This document shows positions 11,860 to 24,800 of a stretch of 64,000 bases of DNA, one piece after another (positions within the stretch are counted from its first letter, which is position 1; the number at the start of each line of letters is the position of its first letter). The translations under genes and the position numbers were made by a program. Location of the stretch: assembly GCA_963855995.1 (NCBI GenBank), contig OY979726.1:647001-711000 (forward strand), written 5' to 3'. Under the pieces are notes generated by a model that was not told the DNA's origin, searched no databases, and saw nothing but the letters and a program-made list of their open reading frames with translations. Source of the DNA: Muricea muricata. Lineage: Eukaryota > Cnidaria > Anthozoa > Malacalcyonacea > Plexauridae.

Positions 11860-12317
11860 TAATTCAATTCAATTCAAAAACATTTATTTAAACACGATAT
11901 GAAAAATAGCAGCAAATTGCTGATGTGGTCGTGTGTTTACCAGTATAATAAAATCTATTTACATAAGCAATGTTGATATATATAGTTTATATATAAATTA
12001 AATATCGTAAAAATAATAATAGTAAGAATATATATATATAAGAATATGACTAGAAAAATCTAGAAATGGATATAGTTCAGATCATTATTATTTGTGTAGG
12101 AGGTAAAATCCATTGCCTCAAGATCTTGTTGCCGTATCAACATTTTAAAATTATAAAGTCGTTCCTCGTTTTTAAGATCGGTCGGTAGTTTGTTCCACAA
12201 TCCTGCTCCCCTAAATGTTACTGACTTATGCAGGAAGTTGGTTTCTGGTTTTGGAATAACCAATTTTTCTGATCCTCTTAAATCATTATCTTTCTTTGTA
12301 ATTATATTCTGACGCAT
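11860..12317 (-). pseudogene. LINE 3' end (C-terminus of reverse transcriptase ORF)
   Basis: On the minus strand an open frame of 85 codons (12,317 to 12,060) contains the sequence HKSVTFRGAGLWNKLPTDLK, followed by NFKMLIRQQDLEA. This FRGxxLWNxLP pattern is the usual C-terminal tail of CR1/Jockey-type LINE ORF2 proteins. Downstream on the same strand are TATA-rich 3' UTR and a terminal TTGAATTGAATTGAATT simple repeat at about 11,862-11,880, typical of LINE 3' tails. It is 5'-truncated and inserted into copy 1 of the other LINE fragment. Confidence 0.65.
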
Positions 12318-12435
12318 TATATTTTAACGCATCTATATTTTAACGCATATATATTTTAACGCATTATATTTTAACGCATTATATTTTGGCGCATTATATC
12401 TTAACGCTTTGTAATTATATTTTAACGCATCTGAT
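12310..12435. repeat. Minisatellite of TATATTTTAACGCAT type
   Basis: About seven imperfect copies of a 16-18 bp unit (ATTTTAACGCATTATA and variants). The same word, GCAGTTTTTAACGCATCTGA, is part of the interrupted LINE fragment (see 12,799 and 13,141), so the array seems to have grown from the target sequence at the edge of the LINE insertion. Confidence 0.7.
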
Positions 12436-13490
12436 CACGACGAAAAAGTTAATATATAATATACTACAACCTTAAAGAACCCGCTAAATCAATGTCAATG
12501 CTCGATAAAAGTTCACCCATCGGATAAACCCTGGGTAACACCTCAGATTAAGTGAGAGATTAAAGCAAGACAGCAAGCGTATGCAAGAGGAGATTCAGTT
12601 GAATATAAAGAGAGGTGTGAAAAAGTATCAGGTTTAATGCCATACTCAAGTATTATACATCGAAAGTAGAGAATACGAAACACTACGAGCCAAAAATTAA
12701 GGAGAAGACTAAACTATACAGTACGATGCATCAAACAAATGAAGCCAGAGAACATTCGATCCCTGATGTGAAACTTAATTCAGAAAGTTGGGATGCAGTT
12801 TTTAACGCATCTGATGTCGATGAAAAAGTTAATATATTTACTACAATACTACAACCTTAAAGAACCTGCTTAATCAATGTCTACCTCGATAAAAGTTCAC
12901 CCATCGGATAAACCCTGGCTAACACCTCAAATTAAGCGAGAAATTAAAGCTAGACAGCAAGCGTATGTAAGAGAAGAATCAGTTGAATATAAAGAGAGGT
13001 ATTAAAAAGTATCAGTTTTAGTGTCAAAACTCAAGAATTATATAAGAAGAAGCCTAAAAATATATAGTACGACGCATCAAACAAATGAAGCCAGAGAACA
13101 TTCTATCTCTGGGTGTGAAACTTAATTCAGAAAGTTGGGATGCAGTTTTTAACGCATCTGATGTCGATGAAAAAGTTAATATATTTACTACAACTTTAAA
13201 GAACCTGCTTAATCAATGTCTACCTCGATAAAAGTTCGCCCATCGGATAAACCCTGGGTAACACCGCAGATTAGGCGAGAAGTCAAAGCAAGACAGCAAC
13301 ATTCGTCGTATATTGAGTGTCGACCTTTCGTCGTAATCTGACAATTGTTTTAAGAATATTTTTTTCGTAGTCTGATTGGCTTATTAAAGCTTTTAAACAG
13401 TTTCAGGCTGTTCCATTATTAGCAGCTTGTGTCTTCTTACTTACAAAGCAAGCGTTTAAACCGAGTTTAAAATATTTTCAAAAAATAATG

Positions 13491-13583
13491 AAACAATTAT
13501 TGAATTCGGCTCTTGCAGGATATGAAAAAACCTCTACCTTAATAATTCCTCATATCCTGCTCGGCCTAATTCAATAATTGTTT
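13491..13583. mobile_element. Small hairpin
   Basis: AAACAATTATTGAATTCGGC…CAGGATATGA pairs with TCATATCCTG…AATTCAATAATTGTTT around an unpaired centre of about 24 bp. The size and symmetry suggest a very short MITE. No target duplication could be assigned. Confidence 0.65.
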
Positions 13584-13879
13584 ATTCTGTGATAATATAC
13601 ACCAAGACATTAGCACCGAAATTGCTGTTAGTTACTTGAACACACGTGGATTTATAGACTATTGCGCAAATTGCTACTGTCGCAATTTTAATCTGCACCC
13701 CCTTGTCCAGGAACCCTATGTTTTATACTATACACCCCTATGGAAAATTTCCCAATAACTAACATTCCAATTTCCAAGTGTTAACGCCCCCTTTTCCTTG
13801 TGGGAATTTATCCTTGTAACATTCCCCAACAATCCAGACTGCAGAGTATGGCTTTGGCGCACCTGAGATTTATTTCGTC

Positions 13880-14765
13880 ACAATTTTTGGCGCGCCTAAG
13901 GTGCATTACGTAATGTTTTTGAATAGCCTTGACCACCCTGATAATTGTAGCGTATAAACTTATCTAACTTCTGTACAGTCAGTTGTATTTTACAATAGTG
14001 AAGGAAATCGCCATTTGTTATAATTTCGGGTAATTACCGCCCTTTGGCCACTCCGGAGGCCACCCCTAGATCATTTTTGCGCCCCTGCCCTGAGATTTTA
14101 CAGCTTTCCTGCACCCGAGATCTCAGCAAAAACAGCCACACTGCACTCTGGCTAATGATGGAAGTTTCCAATTTTTCCCTCCCACCCGCTCTGGAAGTTC
14201 TTATCGTCTTTCACCCCTGGTGGAATTTATCAGTTGGTTAATTTCCCTTTGGGAACTAATGATACTTCCAACAACCCCCTTCTCCCCCTGGAATTTTGAG
14301 ATTTCTCTACAGGGAATGCAGATAACAACTAAAACATAAAAATACTTATGATAAACAATATTCATGCTTACAGTACCTGATCCATGCTCAGAATTGTCGA
14401 AATGTTCAACCAGTGGTCTGCTCTGCGATCTTCAACACGTTTATTTCGTCTGAAGCGACAAGAAGCAAAAAAATTTTGCTTTTTACCCACATATTTTTGA
14501 ATTTAGCAAAAAATTGTAGGCGGCCATATTCTGCAGATTGCAGTTTTATATATGTATGCAATGAAGTACTGAATCGATTTTCTCTCAGAATACAGTGGGC
14601 TCTTGATTAAAAATGCCAAGTAATCCTCAATGCTAATAATCTAATCCCCAATGCTAATAATCGAAATCCGATGATTGGAAACAATTTTTGTCGCAAAATT
14701 CCGGGTGGCGAAATTTTTTAGAGCGGGCAGTCAAGTCTTGTATATTTTGGCAAATGTTCCATTAG
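13880..14765. repeat. Dispersed repeat A, copy 1
   Basis: Collinear with 37,759-38,690: GCGCCTAAGGTGCATTAC, then AGATCATTTTTGCGCCCCTG, then TTGTCGCAAAATTC, ending near GTTCCA in both. The copies differ by substitutions and by an insertion of about 70 bp in copy 2 near 37,827-37,900. I see no protein family in its frames. The two copies bracket the giant element and the DDE transposon. Confidence 0.7.
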
Positions 14766-14842
14766 TAACAAGACCTTGACCTTGTTCTTCACACGCTATG
14801 GCGTCATCTGTGGTCTATTACAGTACAGAAGCACAAAAAAAG

Positions 14843-14850
14843 AAATCTAT
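14843..14850. repeat. Left 8-bp target site duplication
   Basis: AAATCTAT directly precedes the left terminus (ATGGAAAGCCATAGC) of the 18-kb element and is repeated directly after its right terminus at 33,075-33,082. The related uninterrupted sequence at 8,220-8,227 has AAATCTAT once. Confidence 0.9.
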
Positions 14851-15847
14851 ATGGAAAGCCATAGCTGTCTTAAGTGATAAAACGTCATTTCATTAGGTGC
14901 TTTATACATTATATACGGTGCTTTAAACATGACATGCGGTGCTTTGAGTATTATATGCGGTGCTTTAAACATTATATGCGGTGCTTTGAGCATTATATGC
15001 GGTGCTTTAAGCATTATATGCGGTGCTTTAAACATTATATGCGGTGCTTTAAACATTATATGCGGTGCTTTAAACATTATATGCAGTGCTTTAAACATTA
15101 TATGCGGTGCTTCGAGCATTATATGCGGTGCTTTAAACATTATATGCGGTGCTTTGAGTATTATATGCGGTGCTTTAAACATTATATGCGGTGCTTCGAG
15201 CATTATATGCGGTGCTTTAAACATTATATGCGGTGCTTCGAACATTATATGCGGTGCTTCGAACATTATATGCGGTGCTTTGAACATTATATGCTGTGCT
15301 TTGAGCATTATACACAGTGCTTTCATCATTATACGCAGGTATTTCATCATTATACGCGGTGCTTTCATCATTATATGCGGTGCTTTCATCATTATGCGCG
15401 GTGATTTCACCTTTGTACGCGGTGCTTTCATCATTATATGCGGTGCTTTCACCTTTATACGCAGTGCTTTGAACATTATACGCGGTGGTTCCAGCGTCAT
15501 TATACTCAGTGAGCCAGTACCTTTGGTCAGCGTTGTGGAATCTTACACGATTCTGCTTACGTCATGTCATCAAGAATATCTAAACACTCATCGAATATTC
15601 ATAGGGCGATCACGTGTCATTTCCTGCTTGGAAATTTACAAGTTGAGCGCAGTTATAAAACGGTAAAATATATAAGACTTTTCTGGCGTTTTAAATCGAA
15701 AGTAAACCCAAAGGGTTTGAAATATGGAACAAATACTGAAGGAACAAATATCGTTAATATATGGAACAAATATCTTTAAATTTGGGGACTTTGCGTGGCC
15801 GATTTGAAGCACAGCGAATAGAACCGCAGGCAGTTTTAAATTTAATG
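14851..15847 (+). repeat. Left inverted arm of the giant element
   Basis: Order from outside: 47 bp of terminal sequence, the 21-bp array, then a unique segment with TGAGCCAGTACCTTTGGTCA, CACGTGTCATTTCCTGC, AACCCAAAGGGTTTG and GCGTGGCCGATTTGAAGC, ending GCAGTTTTAAATTTAATG. Everything is found in reverse order and complement at 32,191-33,074. This arm has about 35 extra bases around 15,736-15,775 (duplicated GGAACAAATAT words) and about four more 21-bp units than the right arm. Confidence 0.9.
14898..15503. repeat. 21-bp minisatellite, left arm (about 29 copies)
   Basis: The consensus begins GCGGTGCTTT and continues AAACATTATAT. Most variation is at one or two positions (AAACATT, GAGCATT, GAGTATT, CATCATT). 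Because 21 is divisible by three, several frames stay open on both strands and yield heptapeptide repeats such as ICGALNI or MRCFKHY. These are not taken as coding. Confidence 0.9.
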
Positions 15848-18800
15848 CGAAATTTTGAAAAATTTTGGGAAAAAATTTTGGCAAAAAATTTGGGAAAAAA
15901 ATTTGAAAAAAAATTCGGGAAAAAATTTTGGCAAAAAATTCTGAAAAAATTTGGGAAAAAATCTTGAAAAAAAATTCTGGAAAAAATTTTTAAAAAAAAT
16001 TTGGGAAATTCATGAATAATTTATGAATATTCATGAATAATTCATGATAATTCATGAAAAATATTGGGGAAAATTTTGAACAAAAAATTTGGGAAAAAAA
16101 TTTGAAAAAAAATTCGGGAAAAAATTTTGGCAAAAAATTCTGAAAAAAATTTGGGAAAAAATCTTGAAAAAAAATTCTGGAAAAATTTTGAAAAAAATTT
16201 GGGAAATTCATGAATAATTCATGAATAATTCATGAATAATCATGAATAATTCATGATAATTCATGAAAAATATTGGGGAAAATTTTGAACAAAAAAATTT
16301 GGGAAAAAATTTTGAAAAAAAAATGTGGGAAAAAATTCTAAAAAAAAAATTTGGGAAAAAATTCTGAAAAAAAAAATTGACAAAAATATTGGGGAAAATT
16401 TTGAACAAAAAATTTGGGAAAAAATTTTGAAAAAAGTTTGGGAAAAAAATTTGAAAAAAAATTCGGGAAAAAATTTTGACAAAAAATTCTGAAAAAAATT
16501 TGGGAAAAAATCTTGAAAAAAAATTCTGGAAAAAATTTTGAAAAAAAATTTGGGAAATTCATGAATAATTCATAAATATTTCATGAATAATTCATGATAA
16601 TTCATGAAAAATATTGGGGAAAATTTTGAATAAAAAATTTGGGAAAAAATTTTGAAAAAAGTTTGGAAAAAAAATTTGAAAAAAATTCGGGAAAAAATTT
16701 TGACAAAAAACTTTGACAAAAAATTCTGAAAAAAATTTGGGAAAAAATCTTGAAAAAAAATTCTGGAAAGAATTTTGAAAAAAATTTTGGGAAATTCATG
16801 AATAATTCATGAATATTCATGAATAATTTATGATATTTCATGAATAATCATGAATAATTCATGAAAATCATGAATAATTCATGATCATGAATAATTCATG
16901 AATTTTTCAGGAAAAAATCTTGAAAAAAATTAGGAAAAAGTTTTGACAAAATTTTTTTTCCCAATTTCTTTTTCAAAATTTTTTCCTGAATTTTTTTTCA
17001 AGATTTTTTCCTGGAAAATTCATGAATTATTCATGAATCATTCATGAATTATTCATGAATCATTCATGAATTATTCATGAATTTCATGAATTATTCATGA
17101 TATTCATGAATTATTCATGATTTCCCAAATTTTTTTCAGAATTTTTTCCCAAATTTTTTTTTCAAAATTTTTTTCCCAAATTTTTTTTAAAATTTCCCAA
17201 AAAAATTTGGGAAAAAATTTCGGGAAAAAATTTCGAAAAAAAATTTGGAAAAAAATTCTGAAAAAAAAATTTGGAAAAAGAATTCTAAAAAAATTTGGGA
17301 AAAAATTTTGAAAAAAGTTTGGGACAAAAAATTCTGAAAAAAATTTGGGAAAAAATCTTGAAAAAAAATTCTGGAAAGAATTTTGAAAAAAATTTTGGGA
17401 AATTCATGAATAATTCATGAATAATTTATGAATATTTCATGAATAATCATGAATAATTCATGAAAATCATGAATAATTCATGATCATGAATAATTCATGA
17501 ATTTTTCAGGAAAAAATCTTGAAAAAAATTAGGAAAAAGTTTTGACAAAATTTTTTTTCCCAATTTCTTTTTCAAAATTTTTTCCTGAATTTTTTTTCAA
17601 GATTTTTTCCTGGAAAATTCATGAATTATTCATGAATCATTCATGAATTATTCATGAATTTCATGAATTATTCATGATATTCATGAATTATTCATGATTT
17701 CCCAAATTTTTTTCAGAATTTTTTCCCAAATTTTTTTTTCAAAATTTTTTTCCCAAATTTTTTTTAAAACTTCCCAAAAAAATTTGGGAAAAAATTTCGG
17801 GAAAAAATTTCGAAAAAAAATTTGGAAAAAAATTCTGAAAAAAAAATTTGGAAAAAGAATTCTAAAAAAATTTGGGAAAAAAATTTGAAAAAAAATTGGG
17901 AAAAAAATTTGAAAAAAATTCGGGAAAAAATTTTGACAAAAAACTTTGACAAAAAATTCTGAAAAAAATTTGGGAAAAAATCTTGAAAAAAAATTCTGGA
18001 AAGAATTTTGAAAAAAATTTTGGGAAATTCATGAATAATTCATGAATAATTCATGAATAATCATGAATAATTCATGATAATTCATGAAAAATATTGGGGA
18101 AAATTTTGAACAAAAAAATTTGGGAAAAAATTTTGAAAAAAAAATGTGGGAAAAAATTCTAAAAAAAAAATTTGGGAAAAAATTCTGAAAAAAAAAATTG
18201 ACAAAAATATTGGGGAAAATTTTGAACAAAAAATTTGGGAAAAAATTTTGAAAAAAGTTTGGGAAAAAAATTTGAAAAAAAATTCGGGAAAAAATTTTGA
18301 CAAAAAATTCTGAAAAAAATTTGGGAAAAAATCTTGAAAAAAAATTCTGGAAAAAATTTTGAAAAAAAATTTGGGAAATTCATGAATAATTCATAAATAT
18401 TTCATGAATAATTCATGATAATTCATGAAAAATATTGGGGAAAATTTTGAATAAAAAATTTGGGAAAAAATTTTGAAAAAAGTTTGGGAAAAAAATTTGA
18501 AAAAAATTCGGGAAAAAATTTTGACAAAAAACTTTGACAAAAAATTCTGAAAAAAATTTGGGAAAAAATCTTGAAAAAAAATTCTGGAAAGAATTTTGAA
18601 AAAAATTTTGGGAAATTCATGAATAATTCATGAATATTCATGAATAATTTATGATATTTCATGAATAATCATGAATAATTCATGAAAATCATGAATAATT
18701 CATGATCATGAATAATTCATGAATTTTTCAGGAAAAAATCTTGAAAAAAATTAGGAAAAAGTTTTGACAAAATTTTTTTTCCCAATTTCTTTTTCAAAAT

Positions 18801-21800
18801 TTTTTCCTGAATTTTTTTTCAAGATTTTTTCCTGGAAAATTCATGAATTATTCATGAATCATTCATGAATTATTCATGAATCATTCATGAATTATTCATG
18901 AATTTCATGAATTATTCATGATATTCATGAATTATTCATGATTTCCCAAATTTTTTTCAGAATTTTTTCCCAAATTTTTTTTTCAAAATTTTTTTCCCAA
19001 ATTTTTTTTAAAATTTCCCAAAAAAATTTGGGAAAAAATTTCGGGAAAAAATTTCGAAAAAAAATTTGGAAAAAAATTCTGAAAAAAAAATTTGGAAAAA
19101 GAATTCTAAAAAAATTTGGGAAAAAATTTTGAAAAAAGTTTGGGAAAAAAATTTGAAAAAAATTCGGGAAAAAATTTTGACAAAAAACTTTGACAAAAAA
19201 TTCTGAAAAAAATTTGGGAAAAAATCTTGAAAAAAAATTCTGGAAAGAATTTTGAAAAAAATTTTGGGAAATTCATGAATAATTCATGAATATTCATGAA
19301 TAATTTATGAATATTTCATGAATAATCATGAATAATTCATGAAAATCATGAATAATTCATGATCATGAATAATTCATGAATTTTTCAGGAAAAAATCTTG
19401 AAAAAAATTAGGAAAAAGTTTTGACAAAATTTTTTTTCCCAATTTCTTTTTCAAAATTTTTTCCTGAATTTTTTTTCAAGATTTTTTCCTGGAAAATTCA
19501 TGAATTATTCATGAATCATTCATGAATTATTCATGAATTTCATGAATTATTCATGATATTCATGAATTATTCATGATTTCCCAAATTTTTTTCAGAATTT
19601 TTTCCCAAATTTTTTTTTCAAAATTTTTTTCCCAAATTTTTTTTAAAATTTCCCAAAAAAATTTGGGAAAAAATTTCGGGAAAAAATTTCGAAAAAAAAT
19701 TTGGAAAAAAATTCTGAAAAAAAAATTTGGAAAAAGAATTCTAAAAAAATTTGGGAAAAAATTTTGAAAAAAGTTTGGGAAAAAAATTTGAAAAAAATTC
19801 GGGAAAAAATTTTGACAAAAAACTTTGACAAAAAATTCTGAAAAAAATTTGGGAAAAAATCTTGAAAAAAAATTCTGGAAAGAATTTTGAAAAAAATTTG
19901 GGAAATTCATGAATAATTCATGAATAATTCATGAATAATCATGAATAATTCATGATAATTCATGAAAAATATTGGGGAAAATTTTGAACAAAAAAATTTG
20001 GGAAAAAATTTTGAAAAAAAAATGTGGGAAAAAATTCTAAAAAAAAAATTTGGGAAAAAATTCTGAAAAAAAAAAATTGACAAAAATATTGGGGAAAATT
20101 TTGAACAAAAAATTTGGGAAAAAATTTTGAAAAAAGTTTGGGAAAAAAATTTGAAAAAAAATTCGGGAAAAAATTTTGACAAAAAATTCTGAAAAAAATT
20201 TGGCAAAAAATCTTGAAAAAAAATTCTGGAAAAAATTTTGAAAAAAAATTTGGGAAATTCATGAATAATTCATAAATATTTCATGAATAATTCATGATAA
20301 TTCATGAAAAATATTGGGGAAAATTTTGAATAAAAAATTTGGGAAAAAATTTTGAAAAAAGTTTGGGAAAAAAATTTGAAAAAAATTCGGGAAAAAATTT
20401 TGACAAAAAACTTTGACAAAAAATTCTGAAAAAAATTTGGGAAAAAATCTTGAAAAAAAATTCTGGAAAGAATTTTGAAAAAAATTTTGGGAAATTCATG
20501 AATAATTCATGAATATTCATGAATAATTTATGATATTTCATGAATAATCATGAATAATTCATGAAAATCATGAATAATTCATGATCATGAATAATTCATG
20601 AATTTTTCAGGAAAAAATCTTGAAAAAAATTAGGAAAAAGTTTTGACAAAATTTTTTTTCCCAATTTCTTTTTCAAAATTTTTTCCTGAATTTTTTTTCA
20701 AGATTTTTTCCTGGAAAATTCATGAATTATTCATGAATCATTCATGAATTATTCATGAATCATTCATGAATTATTCATGAATTTCATGAATTATTCATGA
20801 TATTCATGAATTATTCATGATTTCCCAAATTTTTTTCAGAATTTTTTCCCAAATTTTTTTTTCAAAATTTTTTTCCCAAATTTTTTTTAAAATTTCCCAA
20901 AAAAATTTGGGAAAAAATTTCGGGAAAAAATTTCGAAAAAAAATTTGGAAAAAAATTCTGAAAAAAAAATTTGGAAAAAGAATTCTAAAAAAATTTGGGA
21001 AAAAATTTTGAAAAAAGTTTGGGAAAAAAATTTGAAAAAAATTCGGGAAAAAATTTTGACAAAAAACTTTGACAAAAAATTCTGAAAAAAATTTGGGAAA
21101 AAATCTTGAAAAAAAATTCTGGAAAGAATTTTGAAAAAAATTTGGGAAATTCATGAATAATTCATGAATAATTCATGAATAATCATGAATAATTCATGAT
21201 AATTCATGAAAAATATTGGGGAAAATTTTGAACAAAAAAATTTGGGAAAAAATTTTGAAAAAAAAATGTGGGAAAAAATTCTAAAAAAAAAATTTGGGAA
21301 AAAATTCTGAAAAAAAAAATTGACAAAAATATTGGGGAAAATTTTGAACAAAAAATTTGGGAAAAAATTTTGAAAAAAGTTTGGGGAAAAAATTTGAAAA
21401 AAAATTCGGGAAAAAATTTTGACAAAAAATTCTGAAAAAAATTTGGCAAAAAATCTTGAAAAAAAATTCTGGAAAAAATTTTGAAAAAAAATTTGGGAAA
21501 TTCATGAATAATTCATAAATATTTCATGAATAATTCATGATAATTCATGAAAAATATTGGGGAAAATTTTGAATAAAAAATTTGGGAAAAAATTTTGAAA
21601 AAAGTTTGGGAAAAAAATTTGAAAAAAATTCGGGAAAAAATTTTGACAAAAAACTTTGACAAAAAATTCTGAAAAAAATTTGGGAAAAAATCTTGAAAAA
21701 AAATTCTGGAAAGAATTTTGAAAAAAATTTTGGGAAATTCATGAATAATTCATGAATATTCATGAATAATTTATGATATTTCATGAATAATCATGAATAA

Positions 21801-24800
21801 TTCATGAAAATCATGAATAATTCATGATCATGAATAATTCATGAATTTTTCAGGAAAAAATCTTGAAAAAAATTAGGAAAAAGTTTTGACAAAATTTTTT
21901 TTCCCAATTTCTTTTTCAAAATTTTTTCCTGAATTTTTTTTCAAGATTTTTTCCTGGAAAATTCATGAATTATTCATGAATCATTCATGAATTATTCATG
22001 AATCATTCATGAATTATTCATGAATTTCATGAATTATTCATGATATTCATGAATTATTCATGATTTCCCAAATTTTTTTCAGAATTTTTTCCCAAATTTT
22101 TTTTTCAAAATTTTTTTCCCAAATTTTTTTTAAAACTTCCCAAAAAAATTTGGGAAAAAATTTCGGGAAAAAATTTCGAAAAAAAATTTGGAAAAAAATT
22201 CTGAAAAAAAAATTTGGAAAAAGAATTCTAAAAAAATTTGGGAAAAAATTTTGAAAAAAAATTGGGAAAAAAATTTGAAAAAAATTCGGGAAAAAATTTT
22301 GACAAAAAACTTTGACAAAAAATTCTGAAAAAAATTTGGGAAAAAATCTTGAAAAAAAATTCTGGAAAGAATTTTGAAAAAAATTTTGGGAAATTCATGA
22401 ATAATTCATGAATATTCATGAATAATTTATGATATTTCATGAATAATCATGAATAATTCATGAAAATCATGAATAATTCATGATCATGAATAATTCATGA
22501 ATTTTTCAGGAAAAAATCTTGAAAAAAATTAGGAAAAAGTTTTGACAAAATTTTTTTTCCCAATTTCTTTTTCAAAATTTTTTCCTGAATTTTTTTTCAA
22601 GATTTTTTCCTGGAAAATTCATGAATTATTCATGAATCATTCATGAATTATTCATGAATTTCATGAATTATTCATGATATTCATGAATTATTCATGATTT
22701 CCCAAATTTTTTTCAGAATTTTTTCCCAAATTTTTTTTTCAAAATTTTTTTCCCAAATTTTTTTTAAAATTTCCCAAAAAAATTTGGGAAAAAATTTCGG
22801 GAAAAAATTTCGAAAAAAAATTTGGAAAAAAATTCTGAAAAAAAAATTTGGAAAAAGAATTCTAAAAAAATTTGGGAAAAAATTTTGAAAAAAGTTTGGG
22901 AAAAAAATTTGAAAAAAATTCGGGAAAAAATTTTGACAAAAAACTTTGACAAAAAATTCTGAAAAAAATTTGGGAAAAAATCTTGAAAAAAAATTCTGGA
23001 AAGAATTTTGAAAAAAATTTTGGGAAATTCATGAATAATTCATGAATATTCATGAATAATTTATGATATTTCATGAATAATCATGAATAATTCATGAAAA
23101 TCATGAATAATTCATGATCATGAATAATTCATGAATTTTTCAGGAAAAAATCTTGAAAAAAATTAGGAAAAAGTTTTGACAAAATTTTTTTTCCCAATTT
23201 CTTTTTCAAAATTTTTTCCTGAATTTTTTTTCAAGATTTTTTCCTGGAAAATTCATGAATTATTCATGAATCATTCATGAATTATTCATGAATCATTCAT
23301 GAATTATTCATGAATTTCATGAATTATTCATGATATTCATGATATTCATGAATTATTCATGATTTCCCAAATTTTTTTCAGAATTTTTTCCCAAATTTTT
23401 TTTTCAAAATTTTTTTCCCAAATTTTTTTTAAAATTTCCCAAAAAAATTTGGGAAAAAATTTCGGGAAAAAATTTCGAAAAAAAATTTGGAAAAAAATTC
23501 TGAAAAAAAAATTTGGAAAAAGAATTCTAAAAAAATTTGGGAAAAAATTTTGAAAAAAGTTTGGGAAAAAAATTTGAAAAAAATTCGGGAAAAAATTTTG
23601 ACAAAAAACTTTGACAAAAAATTCTGAAAAAAATTTGGGAAAAAATCTTGAAAAAAAATTCTGGAAAGAATTTTGAAAAAAATTTGGGAAATTCATGAAT
23701 AATTCATGAATAATTCATGAATAATCATGAATAATTCATGATAATTCATGAAAAATATTGGGGAAAATTTTGAACAAAAAAATTTGGGAAAAAATTTTGA
23801 AAAAAAAATGTGGGAAAAAATTCTAAAAAAAAAATTTGGGAAAAAATTCTGAAAAAAAAAATTGACAAAAATATTGGGGAAAATTTTGAACAAAAAATTT
23901 GGGAAAAAATTTTGAAAAAAGTTTGGGAAAAAAATTTGAAAAAAAATTCGGGAAAAAATTTTGACAAAAAATTCTGAAAAAAATTTGGGAAAAAATCTTG
24001 AAAAAAAATTCTGGAAAAAATTTTGAAAAAAAATTTGGGAAATTCATGAATAATTCATAAATATTTCATGAATAATTCATGATAATTCATGAAAAATATT
24101 GGGGAAAATTTTGAATAAAAAATTTGGGAAAAAATTTTGAAAAAAGTTTGGGAAAAAAATTTGAAAAAAATTCGGGAAAAAATTTTGACAAAAAACTTTG
24201 ACAAAAAATTCTGAAAAAAATTTGGGAAAAAATCTTGAAAAAAAATTCTGGAAAGAATTTTGAAAAAAATTTTGGGAAATTCATGAATAATTCATGAATA
24301 TTCATGAATAATTTATGATATTTCATGAATAATCATGAATAATTCATGAAAATCATGAATAATTCATGATCATGAATAATTCATGAATTTTTCAGGAAAA
24401 AATCTTGAAAAAAATTAGGAAAAAGTTTTGACAAAATTTTTTTTCCCAATTTCTTTTTCAAAATTTTTTCCTGAATTTTTTTTCAAGATTTTTTCCTGGA
24501 AAATTCATGAATTATTCATGAATCATTCATGAATTATTCATGAATCATTCATGAATTATTCATGAATTTCATGAATTATTCATGATATTCATGAATTATT
24601 CATGATTTCCCAAATTTTTTTCAGAATTTTTTCCCAAATTTTTTTTTCAAAATTTTTTTCCCAAATTTTTTTTAAAATTTCCCAAAAAAATTTGGGAAAA
24701 AATTTCGGGAAAAAATTTCGAAAAAAAATTTGGAAAAAAATTCTGAAAAAAAAATTTGGAAAAAGAATTCTAAAAAAATTTGGGAAAAAATTTTGAAAAA

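Larger units (their letters stand above)
11635..13300 (+). repeat. Tandem partial copies of a LINE pol segment
   Basis: The stretch at 11,635-11,760 encodes, across a frameshift, NVLDQILTNM and then IGRSDHQTLL, the end of an AP-endonuclease-type domain (SDH motif) of a non-LTR retrotransposon. A following block (ATTAAGGAGAAGACTAAACT, then ATGAAGCCAGAGAAC, then CATCGGATAAACCCTGG, encoding PSDKPWLTPQIKREIKARQQ-type sequence) recurs about three times: from about 11,752 (split by an insertion at 11,860-12,420), from about 12,695 and from about 13,036. All copies carry stops. The unit is roughly 340 bp, so part of the pol linker has been amplified in tandem. Confidence 0.65.

Noticed and set aside
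14847..15666. Long open frames with heptapeptide repeats (217-245 codons) in the left arm, and mirror ones in the right arm
   Set aside because: A 21-bp unit keeps frames open on both strands at once. No start context, no conservation of one frame over others, and the right arm has a three-base insertion with no frame preference.
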